In this document: positions 1 through 12,261 of the stretch, piece after piece | How the letters are laid out: each line of letters begins with the position of its first letter | How positions within the stretch are numbered: position 1 is the first letter of the stretch | Assembly: GCA_020631735.1 (NCBI GenBank) | Contig: CM036162.1 | Coordinates: 86,439,852-86,503,851, forward strand | DNA length: 64,000 bases | Origin: Saccharum officinarum | Lineage: Eukaryota; Streptophyta; Magnoliopsida; Poales; Poaceae | Direction of reading: 5' to 3' | Position numbers and translations under genes: made by a program | The notes under the pieces: model-generated | Seen by the model: the letters and a program-made list of their open reading frames with translations, nothing else | Database searches by the model: none | Told to the model about the DNA's origin: nothing

Positions 1-190
1 TGTCGTTTTGGTTTCCTCAGAAGTCAAACGTACTCGATTTAATCAAATATATACATAATAAAAATATTTATGGTATATAATTAATATCATTAGATAGATC
101 ATTGAATTTATTTTCATAATAAACTTATTTTGAGATATAAATGTTGTTAATATTTTGTATAATCCAATCAAGCTTAAAATTTGACCGGCA
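1..190. mobile_element. Possible Stowaway-like MITE fragment
   Basis: AT-rich sequence resembling the interior of grass Stowaway elements (stretches like aatttattttcataataaac and tttgacc). The CTCCCTCCGT terminus is not visible, so the element is cut by the window edge or degraded. The call rests on resemblance only. Confidence 0.3.
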
Positions 191-1504
191 CGTAAACCAT
201 AACGACAAAAAATAGAGAGAGTGAGTGATATGAAGTGGCAGCTACAATCTGTTATGAAACAGTGGCCATAGGACACTGCTAGGAGTTTAAAATTTTCTTG
301 CCCATAGAGCTTGTTGGTAGAGTTTTATTTCTAATTCTTAACTCTAGCTTCTTGATTCTCTAATGAAGTGATTATGATTAATTTTGATGGAGAATTAGGG
401 TAAGGAGTATGTGAAAATTGATCTGAAGTGATTCTGATGGAGATTAAGTATTGAGGAGCATTTTTTTTACTTGTAGCTCCTAGTGAAAATGAAGAATGAA
501 GAAGTGTTCTTATCTACTTCTCACTAGAATATGTGCAAAGTTTTGCTGTTTGGCTGATAAAGGGTGATTCTCATGGAGAATCTACTCTAAGAAGCAGCAA
601 ACATAACTTGTTTATTTTTTCTATAAAAACAAACATAGTCAGGTTTGAATTCATTGGTGTTATTTATTAGAAGCTAAATTTAGTATTAGTGAATTTAAGT
701 ATTTAGCTAATAGTTCAATTAATAGTTTAAAATAAACTATCTAGCTAATTTAAAAGTTATTAACTGGGTTCATTAGCTAAGTACTAGTACTAACTATTAG
801 ATGGACCAAAACGAGCTCAACTTAGTTTTGTTTACAATTTGCACGTTGCAGAGCAACATGAAAACCCTACTCCTATAAACATCTTCGAAAGACCAAGTCG
901 GTAGATATAGAAGTTGATGAAGTGACTATAGGCGCTTTGTTGTCAACGAGCACATTATGTCTACACTGAAATAATATCATTATTAAATTCCAAATAAATC
1001 CAAAAAAATACATGCACTAATGACAAGTCGAGAACTTAACCTGTAGGAACACGTTCTACCATAATTAATCTAATACCCGCTAATCTATGCTTAGCTGGGA
1101 ACTAATAGATTAACCAATAGCCTCGTTTAAAAATGTTACTGCCGTTCCTCTATTAGTTGTTTAATTTTAGCGTTAACGGATCAAACATACGGCCAACAGT
1201 ATTCTGTTTATAATCGAGGTGAAAGGTGAAGTAAGACGGGAATTGTGTAAAGAGAAGAGGCGAGCGACGAAGAGCAGGAACTGTGTGAAGTAAGATGGGC
1301 TTTGACGTGCCACAAAGGCTTTTTAACATGGTTCGTGCTTCAGTTTTGGACTACCTATGGGTTACAGCATCGGGCCGGCGGCAGGCCACTTCACTTAGGC
1401 CCGTGCTTTCTCTGATTGATGGGAACCTCAGACAGAGGACGAGACAGCATCACTGCACCCTGACCAGAAACAGACGAAGAATTTACAGACCCTGTTCTAT
1501 TGTA
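191..1504. other. AT-rich intergenic DNA, no gene seen
   Basis: No ORF with recognisable protein similarity and no clear terminal repeats. The reading frame at 1295-1633 is open by chance and runs into the Stowaway element that follows. Confidence 0.6.
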
Positions 1505-1754
1505 TCCCTCCGTCCAATAAATATGCAACTATGGAAGCGTGCCGATCAAACTATATTAACTTTGACTAAGTTTATAGTAAAAGATATTACATTTATGTCT
1601 CAAAATAAATTTATTATAAAATATATTTTATAACTGATCTAACGATACTTATTTTGACTCATAAGGTAGTATTTTTTTTATATATTTTAGTCAAAGTTTG
1701 CGATGTTTGACTTCTCGGGATGTGAGAATTGCACGTTCATTGGGACGGAGGGGA
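1505..1754. mobile_element. Stowaway-like MITE (Tc1/mariner type)
   Basis: Terminal inverted repeats are visible: ccctccgtcc on the left and ggacggaggg on the right, the hallmark of Stowaway MITEs, about 250 bp apart. The interior is AT-rich without coding capacity. A TA dinucleotide lies at or near each end, so the exact boundary is uncertain by 1-3 bases. Confidence 0.85.
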
Positions 1755-1774
1755 CTGTAGTGTCACCGCAATAA

Positions 1775-2029
1775 GGCTTGTTTAGTTACAGACTCGGGGT
1801 GGCCAATTCTGCACAGTGCCACCCCGAGCACTGTAGCACTTTTGTTTTTAGTGCAAAAAAATTATCTAAAAATTGATTAATTAGACTCAAAATGTTCGTC
1901 TCGCAAAGTACACAAAACTGTGCAATTAGTTTATGATTTCATCTACATTTAGTACTCCATGCATTTGCCGGCATTTTGATGTGATGGAAAATCTCCTTTT
2001 TGAAATAGTGGTTTAGAATCTAACAAGCC
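1775..2029. mobile_element. Tourist-like MITE (PIF/Harbinger type), family GGCYTGTTTAGTT
   Basis: The ends are ggcttgtttagtt and ctaacaagcc, flanked on both sides by TAA, the expected 3-bp target duplication of PIF/Harbinger elements. The interior holds the family signature (gactcaaaatgttcgtctcgca, then gtgcaattagtt, then ctccatgcat). There is no coding capacity. Confidence 0.8.
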
Positions 2030-2304
2030 TAAATACCGCATTACAGTACGATTTACCCTGAAGAATTTACAGACATCGCACACCAGCAGTGGCCTCCCGA
2101 AATCATTTGAACCAGGGAAGGGTGAAGCGACAGGCCAGGCGACCACTTGCAACTTGCAAAAGCAGCGCTGCGATTAGCTCACACTCCACATGCGTCGTGT
2201 CTGTTTGCTTGCTGCTGCCCTGCCTCTGCCTCTGCCTGCTAGAGTGCTAATGCTAGGCACCACAACAATAAACACACCCACCCACACACTCTTGGAGATG
2301 GAGA

Positions 2305-2626
2305 TTCGGGGTGTGTGCTCCAAAAAATTTTCACTCCGTCGCATCAGATGTTTGACACATGCATAGAGTATTAAATATAGAAAAATAACTAATTACACAG
2401 ATTATGATAAATTTGCGAGACGAATTTCTAAGCCTAACTAATCATGATTTGACAATGTTGTCCTACAGTAAACATGTGCTAATGACGGATTAATTAGGCT
2501 TAATAAATTTGTCTCGCGGTTTCAGGTGAGTTACGTAATTAGTTTTTTCATTAGTATCCGAACACCCCTTCCGATATCTCATAAAACATCCGATGTGACA
2601 CTCCAAAATTTTTCACCCCAACATCT
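2305..2626. mobile_element. Diverged Tourist-like MITE
   Basis: The left part (ccaaaaaattttcactcc) and right part (ctccaaaatttttcaccc) are inverted. Inside are the family motifs gcgagacgaatt and aactaattacaca. The boundaries are approximate because the terminal bases are degraded. Confidence 0.6.
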
Positions 2627-2631
2627 AGGCT

Positions 2632-2962
2632 GTGTTTAGTTCGCGAAAAGAAATTTTTTTGGTGTCACATCGGATGTTATATGGGATGTCGGAAGAGGTT
2701 TTCGGATACTAATAAAAACTAATTACATAGCTCGCCTGAAAACTGCGAGACGAATTTATTAAACCTAATTAATTCATCATTAGCACATGTGGGTTACGAT
2801 AACACTTAAGGCTAATCATAGACTAATTAGGCTTAAAAGATTCGTCTTGCGATTTTTAACTAAACTGTGCAATTAATTTTTTCCATCTATATTTAATAGT
2901 TCATGCATACATCAAACATTCGATGTGATGGATGAACCTAGCATTTTTAAAAAACTAAACTA
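2632..2962. mobile_element. Tourist-like MITE
   Basis: Starts ggctgtgtttagttcgcg and ends near aaaaactaaact. It carries the same interior motifs (aactaattacatagctcg, gcgagacgaatttatt, caattaatttttt) as its neighbours and abuts the next copy almost directly. Confidence 0.7.
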
Positions 2963-2963
2963 A

Positions 2964-3222
2964 GGCCTCGTTTAGTTCTAGAATTGGAGAAAAACATTGT
3001 ATCAGAATTCCTGTAGCATTTCGTTTGTATTTGGCAAAATTATCCAATTCATGACTAACTAGGCTTAAAATGTTCGTCTCGCAAATTTGCAACAAACTGT
3101 GTAATTAGTTTTTTTTCATCAACTTTAATACTCCATGCATTTCCGAACATTTTGATGTGACGGAGATCTTCTTTTTGAAATAGTGGAATGGAGGAAAGGA
3201 AACAAGCAGGTCTAAACACCCC
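2964..3222. mobile_element. Tourist-like MITE
   Basis: Starts ggcctcgtttagttc and ends near ggtctaaacaccccg. The interior has the family motifs (ggcttaaaatgttcgtctcg, gtgtaattagtt, actccatgcatttcc) in the same order as the copy at 1775-2029. Confidence 0.65.
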
Positions 3223-3479
3223 GATTCTAAACCAGCAATTTTTAATGCCCGCTCAGCACCCAGCAGTGCAAGGTGGGACGGCGGCGTCCGCAGGCAGGCA
3301 GGCAGGCGACCTGATGATGCCAGCGCAAGGCTGCATGCGGCCTGCCTGCAGCCTGCAGGTGCACCCAGCGAGCAGCCTTTGGCCGCTTATCACTCAGCAT
3401 GCGTATCGAGTTTGATAGTGAAGGCTTTTTTCGCATGTACTGTTTTTTACTCACAGCGGCTCGTCGCCTCCCACTGCCG

Positions 3480-3757
3480 GGCCTGTTTAAATTTTAGAAT
3501 TTGGCCATCAAATTCACTACGCAAAATTCCTATTCCATGTTATATCAAAATATCGGCATATATATTAATACTAAATATAGATGAAATAAAAACTAATTAC
3601 ATGGTTTTGTTGTACTTTACAAGACGAACATTTTAAGCCTAATTAATTATTATTTAAATATTATTACTAAATAAAAATAAAATTGCTACAGTGTAACGCG
3701 AACTTGCTATACAAAATTTGGTTCTAAATTTTGGAATCTAACATGCAGTCCCCCGTT
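3480..3757. mobile_element. Tourist-like MITE
   Basis: Starts gggcctgtttaaattttaga and ends with the inverted ttctaaattttggaatctaa. The interior carries aaaaactaattacat, acaagacgaacattttaagc and a gctacagtg motif. Ends are approximate. Confidence 0.6.
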
Positions 3758-4860
3758 TTCTTTATGCGATGATGGTGATGATAGGGCATGGTAGGGCTTG
3801 GTTGTCCGTGGCGCTGGGCGCGGCAGAGTGGACAATGCTAGAGTCTGAATCTTGGTCAACTTGCAGTTAGACTGCCACAAGTGTGCATCGATGCCCAAAA
3901 CTAAAAGCAGAAATCAGCATCGGTGGAGACAAGCTGCAATGGCAGCATCATGTAGGACCTAACAGTAAAAAGCAACAACTGTAGACAGCTTTCTCTCTCT
4001 TTGCACATTTTTCTCTCTCACGTACATACATGTTGCCGAGAGGTTTGAGCATCGATGCTTTACATGACTCGGTGCCCAATTTTTCTGGGAACTCGGCATC
4101 GCTCGCAGGGTCGGCACCGGTGCTTGACCTTCTCTCTTCTCTTCAAGCACGGTAAAATATTTGGGCAGTCTTACCCGGTTGTTTTCTCTGGCTGCGACTG
4201 CGATGCATATCCTATCCACGGCGGCAAGCAGCAGGGGCTGTTCATGCGATAGATTCAGATTCAGTAAAAGAACATGGAATTTTTTTTTGGTCCATTTCGT
4301 TTCTTCAGCGTTCCCGGTAGTAGTGAACAAAGTTCCCAAAAAGTATACACATCTTTATTGCATGCCCTGCAATAACGCTGATATAATAAACAGATGAAAA
4401 ACCCTCAGAAAATGAATTTTCAATGGTGCATGTTGATCAACATGCTTGATCTAATAATAGATATCGCATGCTCATCATCCAAAAGAAACTTCATTTTGCG
4501 TAGCCAAGACCAAGACTTTTACTCTATTTCTCTGCATGTTTTTATTTCTCGCTCCAATTTATTTTCTTCTCTCCTGGCTGGCAATTCCATGAATGAATGA
4601 AGAAACAGCTAGAAATTATATTTGTTTTTTTATCGTTATCATCTTGGCCGCTCCATGCCTGGCTCCATGCCCATCCGCACCCTAATCGAAAGTCAGAAAC
4701 GAGTCTACGTGTAGCCCGCAGGGGCCGGGTCAGGCTCAGGCAGGCCGACATCGGCGTGGATCCGGTCAAATCCCAACCGACGGCCTGCCAGCCGTCCACG
4801 CGCTCCATCGGACGGCTAGCTGCCGCCGCTCACCGATATCCTCCTCCGCCGCCTGCTTTA
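3758..4860. other. Intergenic upstream region of the RNA-binding protein gene
   Basis: No gene recognised. The last 150 bases become pyrimidine-rich (CTC/TTC runs at 4864-4990), as is common in grass core promoters and 5' leaders, and a weak TATA-like ctttatttagcc lies near 4856-4866. Open frames on both strands here are short and show no family signature. Confidence 0.5.
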
Positions 4861-5019
4861 TTTAGCCTTCTCCGCGAGCTGCTCCTGCTCCTCTTCTTCC
4901 CTCCACTCGCCTCCAAATTTTTCTCTCTCGGCCCCTTCTTTCTCTTCTCTTCTCACCACCATAGCCACCTCTCTTTCTCTCTCCGGCGCCGCGCGGGTGC
5001 AGTGCTAGAGTGACCGACC

Positions 5020-8000
5020 ATGCAGGCGGCGGCGGTGAATGGCGCGGGCGACGTGCAGAAGCCTCACCAGCAGCAGCAGCCGGTGGTGGTGGGGCGCCGC
5101 CTCCGCCGGCGGCGGCGTGGTGCCTCCCCATTGGGTTGCCATGCCGTTCGCGCCGCCTCCCGGGGCCGCGGCCATGGTGATGCAGCCGCACCAGATGGCG
5201 CCACCGCCGCCCCAGTTCGCGGCGGCCCACTTCCTGCCGTTCCACGCCGTCGCGCCGCCGCCGCCGCGGGCGGCGCCCGTGCCAGCGGTCGCCCTGGGTC
5301 CCCGCGCCGCATCAGGCCGGGCACGAGGACAACAAGACCGTCTGGGTCGGCGACCTCCATTACTGGATGGACGAGAACTACCTCCACAGCTGCTTCGGCT
5401 ACACCGGCGAGGTGAGCACGGATGCGCGCGCGCCCTCGCAAGCCCAGATCTTGCCCACGGCCGTGCTAATATTCCCGAGTCAGCTAGCTCCACGAAAAAA
5501 TGAAACCAAAAAAGATGTTTCTTTTGCACCCGCCCATGAATCTTTCTCTCTTTTGTTGACGTGACAAACGCGTGTTGTTTTCTCCTTCAGCTCATGCTCA
5601 GCCTCAACTCAACCAGCCAACTAAAAATGGCAATTTGATGCGTTCGTTCGTTTCCAAAATGTGCCCCGTTCTCGGGCTGCGCGAGCAGGAGAGAGAGTAC
5701 TCCTAGGCGGTGGTTGCAGTTGCAGATGTGGGACTGGTCACTCCCGTCACCATGCTGAAAAAGGAAACGGGTTCGGCAACCGTTGGGTAAACGGCAGGCA
5801 TGGATCTGCGAGCTGGAGCTGGAACTGGAAACTTGCAGTGCCAGTGCCTCAGACCTCATGCTCGTTAGATTGGCCCTTCTTGTACTGGACTACTGGTCTG
5901 CGAAAATATTCCGCCTGATGTCCGGCACCCCGTGATGTGCCATTGCCACACCTGTTGCAGTCCTGATTGGCAGATTTCCTTTTAGGTGTTTTGGGTTCCT
6001 AGCACCATGGTTATTAGGGTACTTTGTTCTTTTCGTGATGAAGACATGCTTAAACGATATGGCTTATTTATTTGGATACCGAACAATATTAGCTACATAA
6101 TGTCAGAATCAATGCTGTCTTTCAGTAGACTGAATATTATAAAAAGGAAAGTAATGGTAGCATTTTGGAAGAAAATATATAGAAACGTGAGTGTCATGGA
6201 GAAGTATTTGGTGAAGTTCAGTAACGTTCGGTGTAGTAATGAAGAAAAATAAGCCTATAATTAAAGTTCAAACTAAGCATTTTTAGTTTTTGCTGCTGCT
6301 GCTGCTGACTAAGCCTTAAGCCCTTGGTTGTTACTCTGCCATTTCGATGGATATTTGGTGTGTTTAAGTGAAACCTATCTTGTGATGCAGTTCTACATTC
6401 TTTTCTCTTTATTTGGATGCCTAAAGTCCAAACTTGCACTAACGGCTCATAATGCATTGTAGGTTGTGGCAATTAAAGTTATTCGCAATAAGCAGACTGG
6501 ACAGTCTGAAGGATACGGATTTGTTGAGTTCTATAGTCATGCTGCAGCTGAAAAAGTTCTTGAAGGTTTTTCCGGTCATATTATGCAAATACCGACCAGC
6601 CTTTTAGGTTAAACTGGGCATCGTTTAGCATGGGAGATAGGCGTTCAGATGTTGCTTCAGATCATTCCATATTTGTAGGCGATCTTGCTTCTGATGTCAA
6701 TGATGCCACACTACTGGAGGCTTTCTCCAGCAGGTACTCCTCTGTCAAAGGTGCCAAAGTTGTAATTGATGCTAACACTGGTAGATCCAAGGGCTATGGC
6801 TTCGTGAGATTTGGAGATGACAGTGAGAAGACACACGCCATGACTGAGATGAATGGTGTTGTATTGCTCTTCTAGGCCATGAGAATTGGCCCAGCAACTC
6901 CAAGAAAATCATCAGGTTCAGTTCATAGTATCCATTTATTATATCTACTAGCTTTCGTACTTCTTTCTTCATGGCTGTGTTATTTCACAAATCCTTGTCT
7001 TTGTAGTATCCAAGTTTATGCAGTTAGGTTTCTTTGTTTTTTATATAATCCGTTGTATTTTAAAACTAGACAGAGCATGAGTGATTTATTTATTTATTGG
7101 TTCCAGTGTTCATTTGGAGAAAGTATTGCGATCCTCTGTCACTTTTCATATGATTCAAGTTGCATTTAACTGTTAAATCCAATTGAATAGGTGTTTCTTG
7201 ATTTTTTCGCTTCATTTTAAATGTTGACGTTCTATTAGGGGAGTAGGGATCATATTTATGGTAGTTTATTAGTATTAGTTAATATCTGAATGTGGCTTGT
7301 GCATTATATTATCATGTGAGATTCTAGTAACTTGAGCACTCATGGGAAGTGGAAATTATCTTTTGACATTAGTCTGCCCTTTAGCATCACTTTAGCCTTT
7401 TATATTTCAAAGCTCTCTTATATTTTGACTTGTTTTCATTTTGTTTGATCAATGACTAGTCTTTCATGTTTCAACTGCTTACAATGTACCTGTCTGTTTT
7501 CTTTCTTATTAGGTATAATTTGGTCTCCTTCCTATACTTTAAAAACATCATTTGCCACTAAAAAAAGGAAGAGAAACATCACTTTACTGGAACTTTACAA
7601 AATTTGACATTTATCATCCTTCCTTATCTACTTTACTCTTTTTTTTTATCCTGTCACAATGCTAACAACTTATTTGTTCTTTCTGTTCTGTTCTGGGGTC
7701 AGAACGAACATCATATTCTTGTGGCAGTTTAGTTCTCTAATTCCAAATAAACATGCTGGTTGATGTTTATTGATTAATCGAACACATACTTGAAAGACTA
7801 TAACATCATGTAAGAAGGATTTATATTTAAGATATGGACTGCTTTGAAAGATGCTGAAACGAGCTGATATAGTAAGGAGATAAGTGACTATATTTATTTA
7901 GACCTGAGAATAACAGTGGAACAGTGCCTTGTGAATTGCTACTAACATTGTACCAAATAAAGTTTGCTTTCAGAATCATACACACCTTTTGGACGATGGT

Positions 8001-8802
8001 GATAATTTATTTCTAGTTCTCTAAAAATCATGTTGGTTTTAGGTACTTCTGGATCGAATGGTTCATCTGCTCGATCAGACGGAGGAGATTTGACAAACAC
8101 AACAGTGAGTAAAGATGCATTCCATGCAACATGTTTTGCTGTCCATCAATTTTTCACTTTTAATCAAAGTTCTTTGAATATACATAGGTATTTGTGGGTG
8201 GGCTCGACCCAAATGTTAGTGAAGAGGACCTTAGGCAAACCTTCTCCCAGTATGGAGAAATTTCTTCAGTAAAGATTCCAGTTGGGAAACAATGTGGCTT
8301 CGTGCAGTTTGCTCAGAGGTATGAGCCTCCATACTTCCCACATTTCAGCTCCCAAATCCATCCTGTCAGGTGTAGTGGACTCTGTTACCGTCATGACATC
8401 TGATAGATAGTTCTTCTCCCTTCTGGCAGAAAGAACGCGGAGGACGCATTGCAAGGATTAAATGGCAGTACTATTGGCAAACAGACCGTGCGTCTTTCAT
8501 GGGGTCGCAACCCAGCAAACAAGCAGGTACTAATGTACTATTAACCGGCCTTGCTCTGAGTTACAGTACGAGCCAACATACTGTAAAACTCTGCAGCAAA
8601 ACCTTTGACACTGTTTTCGGTTGTATTACAGTTTAGGGGCGACAATGGTAACCAGTGGAACAACGGGGGGATGTACTACGCGGCGTCCCCGTTCTACAAC
8701 GGCTACGGTTACCCAGCGGGCCCGTTCCCTGATCCAGGCATGTACGCTGCTCCAGCCTACGGTGCCTACCCGTTCTATGGCAACCAGCAGCAAGTGAGCT
8801 GA
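5020..8802 (+). CDS. RBP47: RBP45/47-type triple-RRM RNA-binding protein gene; frame broken in exons 1-2
   Basis: Plant nuclear oligouridylate/poly(A)-binding protein of the RBP45/RBP47 family, known to bind pre-mRNA and to enter stress granules. Six GT-AG exons: 5020-5411, 6463-6915, 8043-8104, 8188-8318, 8430-8526, 8632-8802. The N-terminus is Gln/Pro/Ala-rich. RRM1 has TVWVGDLHYW and SEGYGFVEF, RRM2 has SIFVGDLASD and SKGYGFVRF, RRM3 has VFVGGLDPN and KQCGFVQF. The Gly/Asn/Tyr-rich tail ends GNQQQVS. The start at 5020 (MQAAA) fits the family. Exon 1 changes frame about three times (near 5096, 5122, 5297). Exon 2 changes frame near 6584 (one C short) and 6862 (one G extra, with one A short about 20 bases on). 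All are one-base indels; exons 3-6 are clean and no substitution stop was seen. It is either a recent pseudogene or a locally mis-sequenced functional gene. Family assignment is secure; functional status is not. Confidence 0.85.
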
Positions 8803-9360
8803 CCTGGACTACCGCGAAGCCTCGCTCGAAGCTGGAGCCTGGAGGCATTAGGCGCTTAGGTGTAGTAGCTCTTGGTAGAAGAAGATGAAGAAGGTAGACG
8901 ACGACGGTTTCTTAGGTGAGCTAGATACAGTGACTAGTCTCGTATAGTGCGTTTTGTTACACGTGCTAGGGTCTAGCGCCGCCTAGAGTCCGAGCGTCCG
9001 ACACACCTATTGACTGGCCACGGTATGTCGAATTCAGCGACAAAAAGAATTTTTGATGACCTGGAGCTGCATATGCTACCATGAAGCAGAACAATAAGCT
9101 AATGGAATCCTTTGCCTCTGCTATTCGATTTGGCTTGAGTTTGCAGTGATCATGCGACGGTTTATATTAGTATGATATATGAAGAGTAACTTTTTTCGAA
9201 AGATCATATATGAAGAGTAACTATAATGCAGAATGGGTTGGTTTCTGCCGGAGGCACGTAGCCACATGAGGCTCGACAAGTTCCAGATGTATCTTTGCCT
9301 ATAGCACGATGAGTGATATACAAGATTATTAGAGGCCTTTGGCTGACACCACTGTAAAAC
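8803..9360 (+). other. 3' untranslated region and downstream flank of RBP47
   Basis: AT/GC-mixed sequence after the stop codon with no further coding similarity. It probably holds the 3' UTR; no unambiguous AATAAA signal was picked out. The open frame on the minus strand at 9121-9603 shows no protein family. Confidence 0.5.
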
Positions 9361-9363
9361 ACA

Positions 9364-9432
9364 ATCCCAAAAGACTGTTATAGGAACGAATCTGGACAGG
9401 TTCATTCCTATGTCTTTTGGGGACGGAGGGAG
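9364..9432. mobile_element. Truncated Stowaway-like end with hairpin
   Basis: tcccaaaagac...ataggaa on the left pairs with ttcctat...cttttgggga on the right, and the right side ends in ggacggagggag, a Stowaway terminus. No matching CTCCCTCC lies at the left, so this looks like a rearranged or truncated element. Confidence 0.5.
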
Positions 9433-9518
9433 TGAATAATACATCAGCTTACACCTGCTGGCGTCCAGGGTCGCTGGACCCTGGGTCTGCCAGTGTCCCT
9501 GTCGATCTATCATTGTTG

Positions 9519-9712
9519 GGTGTATTGGAGCTGGTAGTGATCCGGTTTCATTGTCGGGTTGTAAGCCTAGAACACATTGGAGCTGGCAGTGATCTAGTTT
9601 CATTGCCGGGTTGTAAGCCTAGGACACACAATTTCTATCGGTTCAGCACCATCGATTGTACAGCATACTAGAGCCGGCAGTGATCCAGCTTCATTGTTGA
9701 GTCGTAAGCCGG
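9519..9712. repeat. Diverged ~54-bp tandem repeat, CACTA subterminal type
   Basis: The block ggagctggcagtgatc...ttcattgccgggttgtaagcc occurs at about 9528 and 9581 and again, more diverged, at about 9668. Repeats built from cagtga and gccgggttgtaagcc are typical of the subterminal regions of grass CACTA transposons, and a CACTA transposase relic lies 1 kb further on. Confidence 0.6.
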
Positions 9713-9943
9713 CTAGGATCTAGACAATAACTGTGATCTTATTGATTGACTTCACTACCGGGTCATAAGCCTTGATCTGAAAAATGATTAGGATCATGTT
9801 GACCCAGGTCCCATCTTACTACCGAGTTGAGTCATGACCTGATCATGATATATCACTGCTGACCAGGTCAACTCTTGATCTCGCAGCAACAACAAGATAT
9901 TATTGCCAGGTTGTGGATTGACTCGGTAGTGTTCTAGGTACAG

Positions 9944-9950
9944 TATAAAA
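9944..9950 (+). promoter_or_regulatory. TATA-box-like element before the CACTA relic
   Basis: tataaaa followed by ccctagcctcc and then a pyrimidine-rich stretch (ctctctctctccattg near 10020) looks like a plant core promoter. It could be the promoter of the broken CACTA element; this is inference only. Confidence 0.3.
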
Positions 9951-10569
9951 CCCTAGCCTCCGTTGTGCTCCTTCCACCCATCCTGAGCACACCCTTCTAA
10001 GAAGTCGTCTTTTCCTACCTCTCTCTCTCCATTGTTGCGTCTATTTTTTACTAAAATGCTCATTGATGGTCTTAGTTTTTCAAGGATGGACATGATCTCC
10101 TTGCTTTAAAGTGGGTAAGTAGCAATCGTTTGAATTTGTAGCTTATTTTGTTGGTTAGATTGTTTTTTATTCTCATGGTCGTTTCTCCATTTTAGAGAGC
10201 ATTTTTCAAAGAATTCTTCATGAAAGCTATCGAATCTTGGTCAATTCATATAGTAGCAGTAATTTAAGTTTAAGACCTATGAACCCATTTAATTTGTAGC
10301 TATCTTGTTTCATTAGATTGCTTTTGATTCTCTATCAAATGTGATGGTTTAGTTGGTTCATTTAGTTTCTCGTTTTCATGTAGCATAGAATAGAATTGTT
10401 CATATCCATACTCCATGTAGGCTTGAGATGTATTTTTCGCCAACATTCTTTGTTACGTCATTCTATTTGCTTGTTTACCTTGTTATCCAGATTAAAGGCA
10501 TTGGCCAAATTTTTCATGCATCAAATGTTTTCGTTTGAGAGGTTACTAAGTGTTTTCAGGAAGTGTGTT

Positions 10570-11510
10570 AAAAACTGACACTGGCCAAAAGGGTGCATGG
10601 CTCAAGGATAGACAATGGAGGAGGCCATGGAGCTCTGCACATACTATCTGTATCTCTTGGGTCGGTGTTCCTGTATCTCCTCGTGAGGGAACGCTACAAG
10701 GCAAAGGAACGATTGGTGATGAATCCTATGCTTGTAGAGACGACCTTGTTGCTTTCAAGCAAGTACACTCTGCTGTTTTCCAGCAATCAACTATAGTTTC
10801 ACCATACTTTGACGAGCACGGATGCATGGACTATAAAGATAGAACCCAGACAGGACATGCTTGGCTCGCAAACGGCATATATAGAGATCACTTCGGTGAC
10901 TAGTTTGCGACAAAGCTTGATGGGAAAAGTATGTGTTCTCCTCAGGTGGATGTACTGGTCCTCGGACCATCCACTACATAGTTGAAGTACCAAGGGTATA
11001 ATATAAATGCATTTACACTTTACACTAGAAGGCAAGATAAAAAATAATGAAACAGAAAAATAGTGTCTTTCGATGCCTACGATGAAAGTGGTCGGGTGGA
11101 GACGCACTATGGATTTATAGAAAAAGATCGAGCTAGACTACAATGTATTGAAGGTGCCTCTTCTTCAGTGCCAATGGGTTTGACTCTCGAGAGGGTCTTC
11201 AATAACCAGGACGGTATGACTTGGTGGATCTCAAAACATCGTGCACAAAGACGAACCATTTGTTCTTGCAAAAGATGTACTACAAGTCTTATGTGCAAAG
11301 GACAATGCTCATGATGGAAAATATGCGGTACTTAATTTTTAAGGGAAAGGAAGATCATCGGTATTGAAGGTGTGATAGACGAGGAGGAAGTCTACAAGGG
11401 TTATGAGGAAATGGCTCCTCTGGATAGACGTCGACCTAACTATCTTTGAAGAGGGTGAGAAAACTAATTACGTACGACATGGTCTTGACTCTTGATGAGG
11501 CCCTGATTGC
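10570..11510 (+). pseudogene. CACTA (En/Spm-like) transposase-associated relic, DUF4216 region
   Basis: Read across several frames, the plus strand gives a string of motifs found in the C-terminal part of CACTA TNP2-type proteins: VFQQSTIVSPYFDEH, then YQGYNINAFTLYTRRQDKK, then SFDAYDESGRVETHYGFIEK, then KDEPFVLAKDV, then a KRKIIGIE-like piece followed by VIDEEE. These correspond to the DUF4216 domain and the linker preceding it. At least four frameshifts and stops separate the motifs, so no protein can be made. The upstream transposase core is missing. Subterminal-type repeats at 9519-9712 probably belong to the same dead element. Confidence 0.75.
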
Positions 11511-11519
11511 CAATTAAAC

Positions 11520-12006
11520 ACACCGTAGTTGTTTAGATTTTGTAATAGTTGAATTATCTAATAGTTGAAATGTTGTAGTATTAATTCATATACAAAATTT
11601 TTTGTCTTATCTACCATAAAACTTTTTTACATGCAATAGATGACATATAGTTGTATGGGAGTTTTAGAAATTTTAGAAATAACTTACTATTTTCTATAGT
11701 TTAAATGAATGTATGTGTATCTATCCAAAAAATTCCAAATTAAACTACGTGTACCTAAATAAAAAATTGTATAAAAATATATTTAGGCTCATATGGTCCT
11801 TTCAAGCCCTTATAGTCAAATAGATGAAAAATTCAATTATTTTCTAGGATAATAATTCGACCGTTTATCTCAAGATTACCACAAAATAGTTCTAATAATA
11901 CCTAAAAGTGGACATATTTTTTTTAAAAAAAATAGCATGGATGCATATTTTGTGTCTATGTGCTTTCGTAAATTTTCAAATGACTTTAATAACAGGAGCC
12001 TATACA
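11520..12006. other. AT-rich intergenic DNA, no gene seen
   Basis: Low-complexity AT-rich sequence between the CACTA relic and the MULE-like element. No terminal repeat or coding similarity noticed. Confidence 0.5.
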
Positions 12007-12261
12007 TTGTTCAAAGAGCAGAATTCACCGCCGGTCCCTGAACTTGCTGCCGGTGTCATCTAGGTCCTTGAACTTCTAAAGTGATATCTGTGGGTCTCTA
12101 AACTTGGTAGACGGTGTCATCCAGATCCCTAAACTTTCAAGGTGATCACCGCAGGTCCCTAAACTTGACTGGTGGTGTCATCCCGGTCTCTAAACTTTCA
12201 AAGTGATCACTGCAAGTCTCTAAACTTGGCGAGCGATGTCATCCCTGTCCAAATGTAATAA

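Noticed and set aside
9121..9603. 160-codon frame on the minus strand
   Set aside because: No domain; it runs across a truncated MITE and tandem repeats.
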